This document shows positions 1-11,932 of a DNA stretch of 64,000 nt, one piece after another. The translations under genes and the position numbers were made by a program. Source of the stretch: Owenia fusiformis (taxonomy: Eukaryota; Annelida; Polychaeta; Sabellida; Oweniidae). The notes below the pieces were generated by a model that worked only from the letters and a program-made list of their open reading frames with translations, was not told the DNA's origin and searched no databases. Where the stretch lies: the NCBI GenBank assembly GCA_903813345.2, contig CAIIXF020000001.1, positions 20,293,915 through 20,357,914 on the forward strand, in the 5' to 3' direction. Position 1 is the first letter of the stretch, and every line of letters begins with the position of its first letter.

Positions 1-234
1 TGTCTCTCCGCGTATTTATTGTTTTTGTGTGCATCTTCTACTCTGTAAATATTCATGAATGTGACAAATGTCAAGACACACTGGTAAGCAGATACAATGC
101 ATCATTATTTGAGTTACGAAAAATCCCCTTTTTTCAAAGTGATGGCCATGTGGAGAAAAATAAAAAACTATAATAAAACTATAAACTATTACATAGAATA
201 GTGTCATGTTTTGCGTATGTAATTTATAATTACC

Positions 235-240
235 TTTATT
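235..240 (-). terminator. Candidate poly(A) signal of the GT31 gene
   Basis: AATAAA on the minus strand, about 31 nt beyond the stop codon of the glycosyltransferase gene. It is the first canonical hexamer after the stop, so the 3' UTR would be very short. The remaining bases to the window edge show no gene. Confidence 0.55.
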
Positions 241-271
241 TAAGATTATGTCGAGGCGGAGTCTCTATTGA

Positions 272-1363
272 TTAAAATTTCAACTTTTTCCAAAGTTCTC
301 CTAAGCTCTCTGGTTTTCCTTCTACCAGAATAAACATATATTGATTTAAGCTTGTTCTGTCTAAATCCCTATATTTTTCCCACTTGGCTCCCCCAGGGCC
401 TACAATCCCTGTCAATTTGGTGCTGTCTGTGTGCTTTAGCCCTGCCGTCTTAGCTAGTATCCCTGTTACATAAACATCATCCACAGAAAGAAACCTCGTG
501 TATTGACGCAATGCCCCGTGTATCTTTATAAATGCATTCTTAGAAAGTACAAATGCCAACCCTGGGCAAAAATCGGGAAATATATCTGGATCATGAACAT
601 CATACTCATCTTCTGAAACCTGGTTTTTATATCGTTTATCTCGGATGACTCCACCTCCGTGTCTCACCCTGCACATCAATAGGTTCTCTGTCTTATTCTT
701 ATCCTCCAGTTCCACAAGTGTTTTAATGAGAATCGGAATGTTAACAAATACATCATCGTCTGTCTTAATAATGTACCTTGTATTTGAGCAATAGGTGTTG
801 ACCCAAGTTAGCCCCATCCTAGCCTTATATGTAAGATTAAGATAGGTGTCTCTGAAGGTCCCTTGTATGATGTCATGATGAATGGTGCTTTCATTATGAA
901 TGCCCTTATTGATTTTGGAATCATTGCTGTGTCCTAATAAGAACACTACTGTAATATTGTAATCACGATACTGCGTTCTGCCTCCCCAGGTTGAACGAAT
1001 TATATCCCTGCGGTTCTTATGATTCGGCGCAGTATGGATGTAGAATAGTATGTCTGTATTATTATTCCTACAGAGGCTTTCCTCATTAATGATGTACGTT
1101 GATTTGAACCAACTCTGTGGTGTTGGTAAATCAACAGTATTCTGCTGGATGCTTGTCTTTAAATCACTCATATTGTTTTTCATATCACCGGTGGTCATTT
1201 TTAAGATTTTTTCTGTAACATCATCCCTATCATCCACGTTCCCATCTTTAGAAATAAAATTGGTAGTTTCGCCGAAAGACTTATGCGTCAATTTCCTTGT
1301 TATTAATATGCACATTAATGTACTCAGAACTGTCACAGTAACTAATATTTGAGAGAGCTTCAT
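272..1363 (-). CDS. GT31 beta-1,3-galactosyl/GlcNAc transferase, intronless
   Basis: This is a 363-residue type II Golgi glycosyltransferase of family GT31, which adds beta-1,3-linked Gal or GlcNAc to glycan acceptors from a UDP-sugar. Residues 2-22 form a signal anchor after a very short cytosolic tail, and about 23-95 are a low-complexity stem. The catalytic domain holds the family landmarks: RRDIIRSTW (118-126), the metal-binding triplet DDD in KTDDDVFVN (202-204), FPDFCPGLAFVLS (262-274, the usual YPxYxxGxxYVLS site) and VDDVYVTG (294-301). Several N-glycosylation sequons occur. The frame is complete on one exon, as is common in this family. The ATG is the first in frame and is followed at once by the membrane anchor. 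Donor and acceptor specificity cannot be read from sequence, and the C-terminal region after residue 310 is ordinary for the family. Confidence 0.9.
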   Translation of the reverse strand: MKLSQILVTVTVLSTLMCILITRKLTHKSFGETTNFISKDGNVDDRDDVTEKILKMTTGDMKNNMSDLKTSIQQNTVDLPTPQSWFKSTYIINEESLCRNNNTDILFYIHTAPNHKNRRDIIRSTWGGRTQYRDYNITVVFLLGHSNDSKINKGIHNESTIHHDIIQGTFRDTYLNLTYKARMGLTWVNTYCSNTRYIIKTDDDVFVNIPILIKTLVELEDKNKTENLLMCRVRHGGGVIRDKRYKNQVSEDEYDVHDPDIFPDFCPGLAFVLSKNAFIKIHGALRQYTRFLSVDDVYVTGILAKTAGLKHTDSTKLTGIVGPGGAKWEKYRDLDRTSLNQYMFILVEGKPESLGELWKKLKF

Positions 1364-1804
1364 TTTCCTTTAATTTAATTATTAGTATGCATTAATGTTT
1401 TAAAATGTAAGTTTATCATCCTCTTATATTCACCTCTATTGAAACAAGACGGTTATTTTCTCTATGATATCCTTATATATTTTTTCTTTTGTTTCCTAGC
1501 ACTGTCGCCAATATAGCATTGCGCCTCTCTTGTATTTCGTTTTTAATATAACTCCCTCTCAGTTTTTATATACAGAATGTACGTATAAATATCCGGCTGC
1601 AGTGATATGCTATTCCTGTATTCATTGACTTGACATTCAAACTATTCTAGACCCAGTGACCCCAGTGAACGGCGAAGATAGTTATAATAGTCCCTGCGCT
1701 GATTTGGAGTTATGGCGATTACTTAAAAATAATAGGATTTGTGATCATTTGTTGAATAGCTTAGTCTTATCTAGACTTTGGACATATTGGAAAAGGTTTT
1801 ACGT
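1364..1804. other. Intergenic, upstream of the GT31 gene
   Basis: No gene or repeat recognised. It should hold the promoter of the minus-strand glycosyltransferase gene, but I see no clear TATA box or other motif. Confidence 0.4.
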
Positions 1805-3231
1805 CACGCCTTACCATCGCGTAAGCAGGTGTCACCGTACAGCGTCAAAAAATAGCGGAGTACAGTTTTCTGTACGGTAACGCAAATTAACTGCTTTGAA
1901 GCAAAAACTATGACAAGGGTTTAAAAAAATTAATTTGATGAAAACTAATACGATTTCATGTGAAATAAAAACAGCATTCTCTTAGAAATGGTTTAAACTT
2001 ACTGATTATGATAAACGTTTTACGAGCACTGTTCGGATTTTTTCTGAGTGAATCGGCCCACATAATCGACCCAAGTGAAAAAAGGTTGTTTTTTCACATT
2101 TCGTTTGGTTATTATTTTCCCTGCCGTCTGAGAGTATGGATTATTTTTATGAGAATATGTATTTGTTGACTACACATTTTAGAACGGGCGAAGATTCAGC
2201 AAACAACCATGTATTATGTATATTTAAAAAAGATCAAATTTGTACGGTCACGCACCAGCTGTACGGTGACGCTATGCTTTGATGAACTAAATGAGACTAA
2301 GATTGTATGAAATGGAAACTCTGGAGTATGATCATTTGTTCATATATAGCGCATGGGCGCTACAGTTCAACGATATCTTCCACCGCTTAATGGAAGGTAA
2401 CTGGAAATGTATGATACGGTAAAGATCATGAAACCAAAAACTCTCTTGTTGCTATGTTATTGATGTTTTAAAACAAGGGATGTCACAAGTAAATCTCATC
2501 TTGCACGTGTGACTTTTTAGGATGAAAGATGCAATATCTTGCATGGGGTAAAGATGGCTGTGTAGGCTATCTTTGTTAGTCATATGAGAAAAGTCTGGTT
2601 TAGTTCAAATGATACCAAAGCATTACGTCAACTTTCAAATAGTTAATTCCATGAAAACTAAAAATATCGAAATTAATACTTCCTGTCCGCCATCTAAAAT
2701 GCGAAGGTGACGGCTGTAACCTTCGCTTGATACTTACCAGTGATAATGTACATGTAGATATGACGCTTCTTTACCTCTTGTTCGAACAGTAAGCTTAGAG
2801 CACTTCATAAAATCTAAGGAAGCGTCACCGTACAGCTGATGCGTCACCGTATAGTTCTGATCTTTTTTGAATAAATACACTGAATGATTTTTTGCCGAAT
2901 ATTCATCTGTTCTAAAATGTGTAGATAACAAATACATAGTCTCATAAAAATAATCCATACTCTCAGACGACAGGGAAAATAATAACCAAACGAAAAGTGA
3001 AAAAAACAACATTTTTCTCTCGAGTCGATTATGTGGGCCGATCCAGTCAGAAAAAATCCGAGCAGTGCTCGAAAAACTTTTATCATAATTAGAAAGTTAA
3101 AACCATTCCTAAGAGAATGCTGTTTTTATTACACCCGAAATCGTATTTATTTTCATCTAATTAATCTTTTTAAAACCCTCATTATAGTTTTTGCTTCAAC
3201 TCAGTTAATTTTCGTCACCGTACAGAAAACT
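1805..3231. mobile_element. Foldback element, CACGCC family, copy 1 (right end lost)
   Basis: Left arm 1805-2273 and right arm 2821-3231 are reverse complements over roughly 400 bp, with a central spacer of about 550 bp. The left end begins CACGCCTTACCATCGCG and is related to the ends of the intact copy at 13092-14358. The matching outer end on the right is absent, so this copy is truncated. A short motif, GTCACCGTACAG, recurs in both orientations near the arm ends (about 1831, 1871, 2251, 2261, 2823, 2841, 3213), as transposase-binding sites do. There is no coding capacity, so it is non-autonomous. Superfamily uncertain. Confidence 0.7.
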
Positions 3232-3389
3232 ACTACTAATAAGTTTCTCAAGTAGAATAATCCCTTGCCTTAAATTATTTTTTAAAGTTCATTATCACAA
3301 TCACTACCAATCTACCCTAACGTGTTGTCTACATTATGGAGCCAGGTAACAGTCTTGAAGCAAGTTTAGTGTCAAGCTTGTAGTTGTAT

Positions 3390-4576
3390 CAAGGGAAAAA
3401 TCAATACCCGGTGATTTCAGCGGGAAGTGGCGTTTCGTTCAGTGGATGAGCTGCGCGCGCACGCATAAATGTGATTATCCAATATATTAGGGGAGGGCTA
3501 TTTGAAATAGTTTTTGGTCTCAGGCGCGACCCAGGGCTGTTGTCTTAAGGACATTTCGTTGAAAATGAGCCATTCAGCTGATAATTGGTAAGAGTTTGCA
3601 ATCTTATAATGTATAACTGTTACCCAGACACATATTTTGCCACGATTCTGTTGGAAATAAGCTTTGAACTGAGAGATATTTACGATTGATATGCTCATTT
3701 TTGATTGTGCCATTGCTTTTCCATTGCACAATCCATGTATTGATAGAAGTTACATTGATAATGCAGATTGGTTTACCTTCAATACATGACAGACACTACA
3801 TATCGGTCTATTAAATACCAGTTTGTGCCTTAAATAGTTTTATATTTCCATCCACGGCCTGGAGCCTGGGTGTGTTTGTCTCTAATGTGTATGCTTGTGC
3901 ATGGACTTCTAATCACTAGCAGAATTTAACATGATGCAAACTCGACATTATAACTCATGCTGTAACATTTTGACTTCGCTTGAAAACAATAGGAATTATT
4001 TTTCTTGCCAATCAATCATGAATCACAATCAAAATTTCAGAATGATCAATCAGGCAATGGTCCAAATCAAGTTATAACATTATATGATATTCAGCAAGTC
4101 CGGTAGAAATACAGAATATTTAAACATCAAAGCTGAAAGTTAAAAGCTAATCTGTCAATTTTCTGTCTGCAAAAGAGCGTTTACATTTGTCACAGTAACA
4201 GACTGAAACTTTGAAATCTAGGATTCCCCATGAAAATATGACGTCATACTAATTAGCATAAGGATTTCCCTATTGGTCTGGGTCGAGCCTTGTTCGAAAA
4301 CACAATCCAAATACATGCTAATTTCTAAGGAGATAGGAAGTGTATAACGTGTTTATCGATTTTGTTTAAAGATTTAATCAATTATCAAATTGTTTAAGTG
4401 GATAAAGTGGTCACACTTGCTTCAGTTCATAGCGCAATCGACGGATAGAAACTGACCGAATTCCCGATATCCTACCCCGTATTACTGTAGGCTATTAAGC
4501 ACAGTGACCTACAGAGGGCGCTATCACAAACAAGTACTGCACGAACCAATAAATTCCCGGGCATTGAACGCCCTTG
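3390..4576 (+). mobile_element. 1.2-kb TIR transposon, CAAGGG family, copy A
   Basis: The element starts CAAGGGAAAAATCAATACCC and ends with a degenerate inverted copy finishing CGCCCTTG. It is flanked by GTTGTAT (3383-3389) and GTTGTAA (4577-4583), a 7-bp target duplication with one mismatch. The whole body is repeated in opposite orientation at 8158-9360. No open frame is shared by both copies, so it looks non-autonomous. CA...TG termini with 7-bp duplications are compatible with P-superfamily relatives such as Galileo, but that is inference. Confidence 0.75.
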
Positions 4577-4583
4577 GTTGTAA

Positions 4584-5934
4584 AGGGGCGTGGCACATTA
4601 CACTTCAGTTGTTGAACTTGTTGCTAGGGTCAAATAGAAAATGTGCATCATTATAGCAAAATGTGTTATTCTAAATCAATCTTAACACTATATGTGACAT
4701 CATAATATGCTAAATATATCCATTATCTACCATTTTATATTTTTTACAGCCTATCATTGCCATACCCCATAAAACCGTTTAGGGTATGTGTGGTCAGCAA
4801 TACGAAATACATGTATGTGTACTAATAACATTTTTTAAAATTGTATTTCAGATGCCATTATATCCTAATGTTGTTCATCTAGCTATGGTATGTTAAGAAT
4901 GAATAATCATGTAATGATGATAATATGTTATATTACACTCCCCATCATAAGTTTTGTAACTGGAAGTCCCCCTTTGAATCACTTATCAAAGCTTGGCATG
5001 CTGTTTGGCAAATTTAAACAAGACATCATGCTTTTGAAATGAAGCAATGAGGAACAAAATCAAGGTTCAAACATTGACAGACCTTGATATGTTATCATAT
5101 AAAAACTTGCAGTTGCCAACCTTATGGAGGGGGTGTATATGCTTTGAATTATATGTGTCATGAATTGTTTAGTTGTAGAAACCCGAAGCCAAAGGAAATA
5201 ATAGTGCTTTACATTCTCTCCAAGTGATCAATTCCGTGGCACTGGGTTTGTTGACATTACTTATATGATATGTGACATTACGGGAGTTTGGTCCTAAGGC
5301 CAACATATTCCAATGGCGCAGAATCCCATTCGCCCCATCAAGTCCCACCACGCCATATCGAGTCCGACAATTTCCCATAACTTTGCCCCATGAGTCTCAT
5401 CGAGTCCCTCCATATCCCATCGAGTCCCAAGGAAATGATGTAATTTAGTTTAGAAGGGACTCAATGGGGCTTCATGGGGCAAAGTCCCAAGGAATCCCAA
5501 GGAGTTCCATTGATCAAAGCTCAATGAAGTCCAACGGATTTCCATGAGGTCCCACCCAATGTTAAATCAATGGAGGGCCCACCATGTTGTATCGGTGTAT
5601 GTTTGGCTTTAGAGAAGTAACTTCCTCTGTTTACATTCATCAAAACGTTAAAAAGAAAAAGTTGTCAAAACTGTGTAAGAGCGTGATTATTTGAACCTAT
5701 TTCACTTGTTTTCTACGGATATTTTAGTTTTACACGAACTGAGCTGGCCAGTGCCATTCATAATATCTTCTAATAAACTTTTTCTCCTGCATTCATGACC
5801 ACATATTACTATAGAATCCATAGGATTCTAGGAGATGAGCCATTCCATGGTAGCACTTGGCCTTGGATTGAATGTCTTTAACTGGTGAATAGGTTTATTA
5901 TGAAGGGGGTTCCATGATAGCATATATAATCATT
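4584..5934. other. Intergenic, with a degenerate CCCATCGAGTCC repeat
   Basis: No gene. At about 5320-5565 lies a low-complexity stretch built from variants of CCCATCGAGTCCC. It then flips strand to GGGACTCAATGGGGC, so its two halves are loosely inverted. The rest is unremarkable AT-rich sequence. Confidence 0.5.
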
Positions 5935-6660
5935 TTGAAAAATGGCCGCCATTTTAACATATTCTACTATAACTCAAAAAGTAGTGGAGCGATTTTGTTC
6001 ATATTTGGTTTGTGAATACTATAAGCATGGCACACTGTCTAATGACACTTTTGGTAGAAGGCGGCCATTTTGAAAAATGGCCGCCATTTTAACGTATTTT
6101 ACTATAACTCGAAAAGTAGTGGAGTGATTTTGTTCATATTTGTTATGTGAATGACATAAGCATGGCACACTGTCTAATGACACTTTTGGTAGAAGGTGGC
6201 CATTTTGAAAAATGGCCGCCATTTTAACATATTTTACTATAACTCGAAAAGTGGTGGAGCGATTTTGTTCATATTTGGTATGTGAATACTTTAAGCATGG
6301 TACACTGTCTAATGACACTTTTGGTAGAAGGTGGCCATTTTGAAAAATGGCCGCCATTTAAATGTATTTTACTAGGCCTTTACTCGTTATTTTACGATTT
6401 TTGCTGTAACTCGAAAAGTAGTGGAGCGATTTTGTTCATATTTGCTATGTGAATACTACAAGCATGGCACACTGTCTAATGACACTTTTGGTAGAAGGCG
6501 GCCATTTTGAAAAATTTCCACCATTTAAAGTATTTTACTATAGCTCGAAAAGTAGTGGAGCGATTTTGTTCATATTTTTATGGAAGCATATTACTTCTTC
6601 TGATGACAACTTGGCTAGTGAGCAACCATTTTGAAAATGATGGCCTTTCTTATGTGTGTT
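5935..6660. repeat. Tandem repeat, 134-bp unit, about five copies
   Basis: The unit contains AAATGGCCGCCATTTT, ACTATAACTCGAAAAGTAGT, GGAGCGATTTTGTTCATATT and CACTGTCTAATGACACTTTT. The anchor GATTTTGTTC recurs at 5991, 6127, 6261, 6428 and 6562, giving spacings of 136, 134, 167 and 134. The long spacing carries a 33-bp insertion. A related array in opposite orientation lies at 20775-21960 in an intron of CENPS. Both arrays end in the same non-repeated flank containing GGCGTTGCCGTTGTTCTGG (about 6736 here). The apparent open frame in the array is a by-product of periodicity. Confidence 0.85.
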
Positions 6661-8150
6661 ATTTTATGATATTTGCTATATATTTCGTTTATAAAAATGC
6701 CAGCCATTTCTGTTCGATGGGATTCGCTACGCTTTGGCGTTGCCGTTGTTCTGGCTCAAAATGTTTCTTTTATTTAACATTTGCCCTTGAGGACCTAGCC
6801 GGAGACTTTTTTTGTTTGAAATAAAACAAAACGGAGGCGCACAGATTTGAAAGAAAATGTTTTCATCAGTATTAAGACAGTTGGTTTACTTCACCGTAGA
6901 TAAGCAGGTTTTAAGTTTTTAAGGCAAAGGATCCGTTGCCCCATGTACCTAAAGATGCCCCCAAATGGTTTCATTGAAAATAACAAAATGTAACATTTCC
7001 TAAAGAATTCTTGTTTACAGCAGATAGTTTTGCTACTTGCTGTAACCATAGCAACAGCGTGAATTGGACACTTCCATTACATTTAATCAATTTATGACCA
7101 TACATGTATGAATGTAATAAACTAATAAACTCAACTAAAAGAAATAAACTAATTAACTAGTTAAAAGCATTACTGACCATTTTAAAATAATAATTTCACA
7201 ATCACAGATTTGAATAAAATACACAAAAACAAACAGTTATGACGTCATAATAAAGATCAGAATGATTATTTCATCTATCATCGAAATCTGAGCGATAATG
7301 ACGAAGATAGGGGCCAAACACTGAAAAGAGCCCCTAAGAGTGGGTGTGGCATAATAACTTTGTTACCGTTACAACGCTACCGCGTATTCAGAATTGCCAA
7401 CTTAATATCTCCTGATTGCATTATCCATAACCTTCCATTTGGTGTGAATTTCATCGAAATCTGAGCAATAGGAGATAGGGGTCTAACACTGAAAGGAGCC
7501 CCTAAAAGTGGGCGTGGCATATTTACTTGGTTACCATAGCAACGTCGTCGCGGATTCAGAATTGCCAAAAAAACATTTTTCTTGATCAGCATCACTTCTA
7601 GTTTATGAAAACATATGTCACTTAGCTCGCCTCTAAAAAGGACACGGAACCTCTTATCTTTGCTCCCAGACTATATAAAATTATACTTGTACATGGTAGC
7701 CATCACAGTCTGATTGCTAAGATGAGGAAAACTAATACTCAGACATTATGCCAATGTCTAGACTATGTGACTGTCAACCTCTTTATTGTATGCTTAGATT
7801 ATATTTCATGGGGATACATATACTAAATATAAAACCGATAGCATATAATATTGTACTTGTACATGATAACCAAGTCGTTTTGCTCAGATGAGGAAAACTA
7901 AATGGTTATAATGTTAAGACATTATGCCAAAGTCATTGTAAAACATTGTAATCCGAAGAAAACGATTAACTTTGATTCTATATTTACACATCAGATTTCG
8001 ATATGTAATAGTGGCCTCATTAATCTAGGGATTGAGGAAAATGTGTAAAACAGCAACCATATCAAGTCCCCGATAAATCGGGCTACGTATACCGCCGTGT
8101 TTACATTAGGGGATTAGAAGAGTTTATTTTTTATTTAGGTATGCAAGCTA
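6661..8150. other. Intergenic with two short duplications
   Basis: No gene. A segment of about 115-120 bp containing AGCCCCTAAGAGTGGG is duplicated in direct orientation at 7279-7399 and 7453-7567. Another segment of about 90 bp with CAGATGAGGAAAACTAA and GACATTATGCCAA occurs at 7672-7757 and 7841-7933. Both pairs are diverged and non-coding. Confidence 0.55.
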
Positions 8151-8157
8151 CGTATAT

Positions 8158-9360
8158 CAAGGGCGTTACAATACCCGGGAATTTATCGGTTCGTGCAGTA
8201 CTTGTTTGTGATAGCGCCATCTGCAGGTCACTGTGGTTATAGCCTACATAATACGGGGTAGGATATCGGGAATTCGGTGCAGTTTCTATCCGTCGATTAC
8301 GCTATGAATTGAAGCAAGTGTGACCACTTTATCCACTTAAACAATTTGATAATTGATTAAATCGTTAAACAAAATCGATAAACACGTCATACACTTCCCA
8401 TCTCCTTAGAAATTAGCATGTATTTATCGGATTGTGTTTTCGGACGATGCTCGACCCATACCACTAGGGAAATCCTTATGCTAATTAGTATGACGTCATA
8501 TTTTCCTGGGGAATCCTAGATTTCAAAGCCTCGGTCTTTTATTGTGTCAAATGTAAACATTCTTTTGCAGACAGAAAATTGGCAGATTAGCTTTTAACTT
8601 TCAGCTTTCATGTTTAAATATTCTTTATTTCTACCGGACTTCTTGCTGAATATCATATAATGTTATAACTTGATTTGGATTTTGGACGATTGTCTGATTG
8701 ATCCTTTCTGAAATTTTGATTGTGATTCACGATTGATTGGCAAGAAAAATAATTCCTATTGTTTTCCAGCGAAGTCACTAAATGTTACAGCATAAATTAT
8801 AATAAGTGGGAAGTAGAATAAAGGATGGGCGGGGCCAGGGGATTGGTGGCCCTACCAGCCCCACCAATTCACACGCATACACATAAGAGACAAACACACC
8901 CAGGCCGTGATGGAAATATAAAACTATTTAGGGCACAAAATGGTATTTAATAGACCGATATGTAGTGAATCCGCCATGTATTGAAGGTAAAACAATCTGC
9001 ATTATTGTTACTTCTATCAATGGATTGTGCAATGGAAAAGCAATGGCACAATCAAAAATGTGCATATCAATCGTGAATATCTCTCGGTTCAAAGCTTAAT
9101 TCCAACAGAATCGTGTCAAAATATGTGTCTGAATAACAGTTATACATTATAAGATCGCAAACTCTTACAAATTATCAGCCGAATGGCTAATTTTCAACGA
9201 AATGTCCTTAAGACAACAGCCCTGGGTCGCGCCTATGACGAAAATAAGCTTGAATATCCCTCCCCTAATAATATTGATAATCACATTTATGCATGCGCGC
9301 GCAGCTCATCCACTGAACGAAACGCCACGCTGAAATCACCGGGTATTGATCTTTCCCTTG
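8158..9360 (-). mobile_element. 1.2-kb TIR transposon, CAAGGG family, copy B
   Basis: This is the reverse-oriented partner of the element at 3390-4576. It begins CAAGGGCGTTACAATACCC and ends GATCTTTCCCTTG. It is bounded by a perfect 7-bp duplication CGTATAT (8151-8157 and 9361-9367), which fixes its ends. Similarity to copy A runs the full length apart from a segment near 8800-8870 unique to this copy. The 124-residue frame running through its right end and into the flank is not conserved in copy A and is not a gene. Confidence 0.8.
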
Positions 9361-9367
9361 CGTATAT

Positions 9368-10708
9368 CAATATTAGGCCTTCATTCATGTACTCGTGTGC
9401 ATGTAATCAGCATGCCCTTCAATATTATGTAAACCAGGCTATTCAAGTACTGTATAATGTACACTATTTATGTGTGTACTACATCACATACAATACAATT
9501 CCCTGGGAAACAAAACACAAATACTTTTTATATGTTCAAAATGAGCCATTTGATTGATGCAAACACTAAATAGCTTCATAAATAACATCTACAAAGTATA
9601 TCTAATAGTAATTTTCAATTCCAATGGTGAAACTTCCCTGGTTACGATTATATGGGAAATCATCACGAGACGAAGATCGTTCGCCTTCCTGGCTTACCTC
9701 TGAATCGTGTACCCGGTAATCTCTTTATATAGTTTAGCGAGAGCGGTGCGCCTGCGCAGTTTTAAACTTTGGCGCACACTTTAAATTCGATTTTGAATAC
9801 CATGTCTATCGAAAGAAATGTTTTTTTTACACATCTAGTTCCCTTAAAATGGTTAAAACGAAAGGTAAGCAAACACTGTAAGTTCCCAACCTGCCAAATT
9901 GGGAATCTATCGTTACCCAAAAGACTTAAAAGTTGGGAGAGAAGATAAATTGATTCACCTATATTATTCTATAATACGTATGAACTTATTTCTATCGTTA
10001 CTCCAAACTCTGTAAACATGTGAAATTTATAACTCTATGTAGTTAGATATTGACTAAAATAAATCTTTAAAAGAACATATAGTAACCATACTTTTGTGAG
10101 ATAGACTGTAAGAAGTAATATACCTAATGATTATTAGAATATTGGCATATGTCGAATAATCTAAAATAATTCATATCGTTACTTTAATAAGTATAAAATA
10201 TAACTAGCATATGATGGTGCTAATCATCCTGATACAAAATGGGTGCTAATTGCTACTTGTTGATTATTATCAGTCCCGTCGCAAGGGGTGGGGAGGGGTC
10301 TGGCCAAAAAATCTTTCAAAACCACCAATCTGGGCACTTGTCGAGCGATTTTGGGCCAAAGACGTCAATTGTGAACCTACTGGAATTTTTTGAAGTGAAT
10401 CTCCCCTTAGCAAATGCTGGCTACGGCCCTGATTATTTCGTATACACCAGCCTTTAAAGATGGGCTCAAAGGAATGGGCCCTGCGGTGCTAAGCTTTTAA
10501 AATACGTATTTCGATCCACAAGATCTGAAAAGTTGCAACACTGTCTTGTTAATCTTGATCAATCAAGTTGTGCTGAAGGAATACAACGGTATGAACCAAT
10601 TCTACTGAATAAAATGGCTATTAAATGGGAATACCATGTGTTGATTCAAAATGAGGACTTCAAGAGTTTCTCTAGTCTGGCAGTAAGAATTGTTGAACGG
10701 ACAACATA
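9368..10708. other. Intergenic, nothing recognised
   Basis: No supported gene, RNA or bounded repeat. Short frames here have no protein-like features. Confidence 0.4.
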
Positions 10709-10712
10709 TTAA

Positions 10713-11071
10713 AGGCAGAATCAGATCTATAGGGGGTGACAAATTTAAAAGCAACTTTTATAATTGACCTACCAATCTATTCCTTACAATATCAAATACA
10801 ATATCTCCCAAAAGATTCACAATGTGTTATAAATTGGTGAAGTTATTCATGATTCAAAGGAAATTGTTTTAATTTTCCAAAATAATAAGAATGGTTACCA
10901 TTCTTATAGAAAAAGAATACATTATTGTAAAAATCTTTAGTTTTCCTTGAAAAAAGTATGCACTTTTGTGATTTTTAGAAAATAGACATGACAAGGAATG
11001 ACATGAGCCAAAAATATTCTAAAATTGAGACAATTTTTTGTTTAGCCTGCTTGCTATATCTGATTCTCTCT
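10713..11071. mobile_element. TTAA-flanked MITE, copy A
   Basis: The element has ends AGGCAGAATCAG and CTGATTCTCTCT, an imperfect terminal inverted repeat, and is flanked on both sides by TTAA (10709-10712, 11072-11075). A second copy sits at 18798-19118. TTAA duplication and AGG ends fit Kolobok- or piggyBac-type MITEs. Non-coding. Confidence 0.7.
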
Positions 11072-11204
11072 TTAATTGGAAAAATAAAGGCCTTTGGCAT
11101 TGAACGCCTCAACAAACAATATAATTTCAAAACAAAATAATTTATAGTTTTATATATATTTTACTGATTTAAAGCATTTTAACACATTTCTATAAGATAA
11201 ATCA

Positions 11205-11924
11205 TTACGAAATTGTACAACTTGTGTTAGCTTTTGATTTTCTTAAATTAGCATTCGATTTATAATTTATAAAAGTCAATGGTACTGATTTTCTTCTCTC
11301 TCCACGAGCGTCTGTTCTATGGCTATCTGTACTGTCTGATTGATCATTTTCTCGGAGGTAATGTTTTTTGGTTATATCACTGAATAAGGCAGTGATATTG
11401 ACATCGTGTTTAGCAGTCGTTTCAATGTATACGTCACATCCCCATTCAACAGTTGCGATAATGTCAGCAGTTATAGAACAAACCTCCCTCTCAGATTCAG
11501 GGACGTCGGACTTGTTTGCAACAATGACAATATAAGTGGGTTTGTTTCTTCGTTCTTCGAGGATTTCCTGTCTCAGTCTGTTAACTTCCTCGAACGATTT
11601 TCTGTCATCCAGGGAAAAGACAAGAATAAACGCATGGCTGATGGTCATTGAAAGCCTCATCATCGCGGGGAATTGGTAGCTACCTGTCGTATCGACAATC
11701 TCCATCATCTGAACGTCATTTTTGCTGATTTTGTACTGTTTCTGATGAAAGTCCTCAACGGTCGCCTCGTGTTTCTCGATAAAGGTGTCATTCATGAAGC
11801 GGTTTACGATGCACGTTTTGCCAACCGCTGCTGCTCCCATTACCGCAATCCTAAGAGGCTTGGACTTGCCTGTAGAACTGCCATCGGTCCTCGTCATCTT
11901 GGTACTCGAGCTTCTCCCCTTCAT
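11205..11924 (-). CDS. Ras-family small GTPase, Rhes/Dexras (RASD)-like, intronless
   Basis: This is a 239-residue small GTPase. Motifs in order are the P-loop GAAAVGKT (30-37), switch I with T55 in ATVEDFH, G3 DTTG (78-81), G4 NKSD (137-140), G5 ETTAK (168-172) and a C-terminal prenylation box CTIS (236-239). A basic, Ser-rich tail of about 50 residues precedes the box. The run FPAMMRLSMTISHAFILVFS after G3 is typical of the Rhes/Dexras/DIRAS branch. Position 82, equivalent to catalytic Gln61 of Ras, is Ser. Members of this branch also lack that Gln and hydrolyse GTP slowly, so high GTP occupancy is expected. An N-terminal extension of about 22 residues precedes the fold. CTIS predicts farnesylation and membrane attachment. 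The gene is on a single exon, so a retrocopied paralogue is possible, although the frame is intact. Confidence 0.9.
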   Translation of the reverse strand: MKGRSSSTKMTRTDGSSTGKSKPLRIAVMGAAAVGKTCIVNRFMNDTFIEKHEATVEDFHQKQYKISKNDVQMMEIVDTTGSYQFPAMMRLSMTISHAFILVFSLDDRKSFEEVNRLRQEILEERRNKPTYIVIVANKSDVPESEREVCSITADIIATVEWGCDVYIETTAKHDVNITALFSDITKKHYLRENDQSDSTDSHRTDARGERRKSVPLTFINYKSNANLRKSKANTSCTIS

Positions 11925-11932
11925 GGTCGATC

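Noticed and set aside
6019-6357. 112-codon open frame with repeated KMAAIFQNGHLLPK
   Set aside because: It is the translation of a 134-bp tandem repeat. The peptide repeat follows from DNA periodicity, and the start has no gene context.
3390-9360. One giant 6-kb palindromic element with 1.2-kb arms
   Set aside because: Each arm has its own inverted ends and its own 7-bp target duplication, so these are two separate insertions of one transposon in opposite orientation.
9183-9557. 124-codon plus-strand open frame
   Set aside because: It crosses the end of transposon copy B into the flank, is not preserved in copy A, and has no protein-like features.
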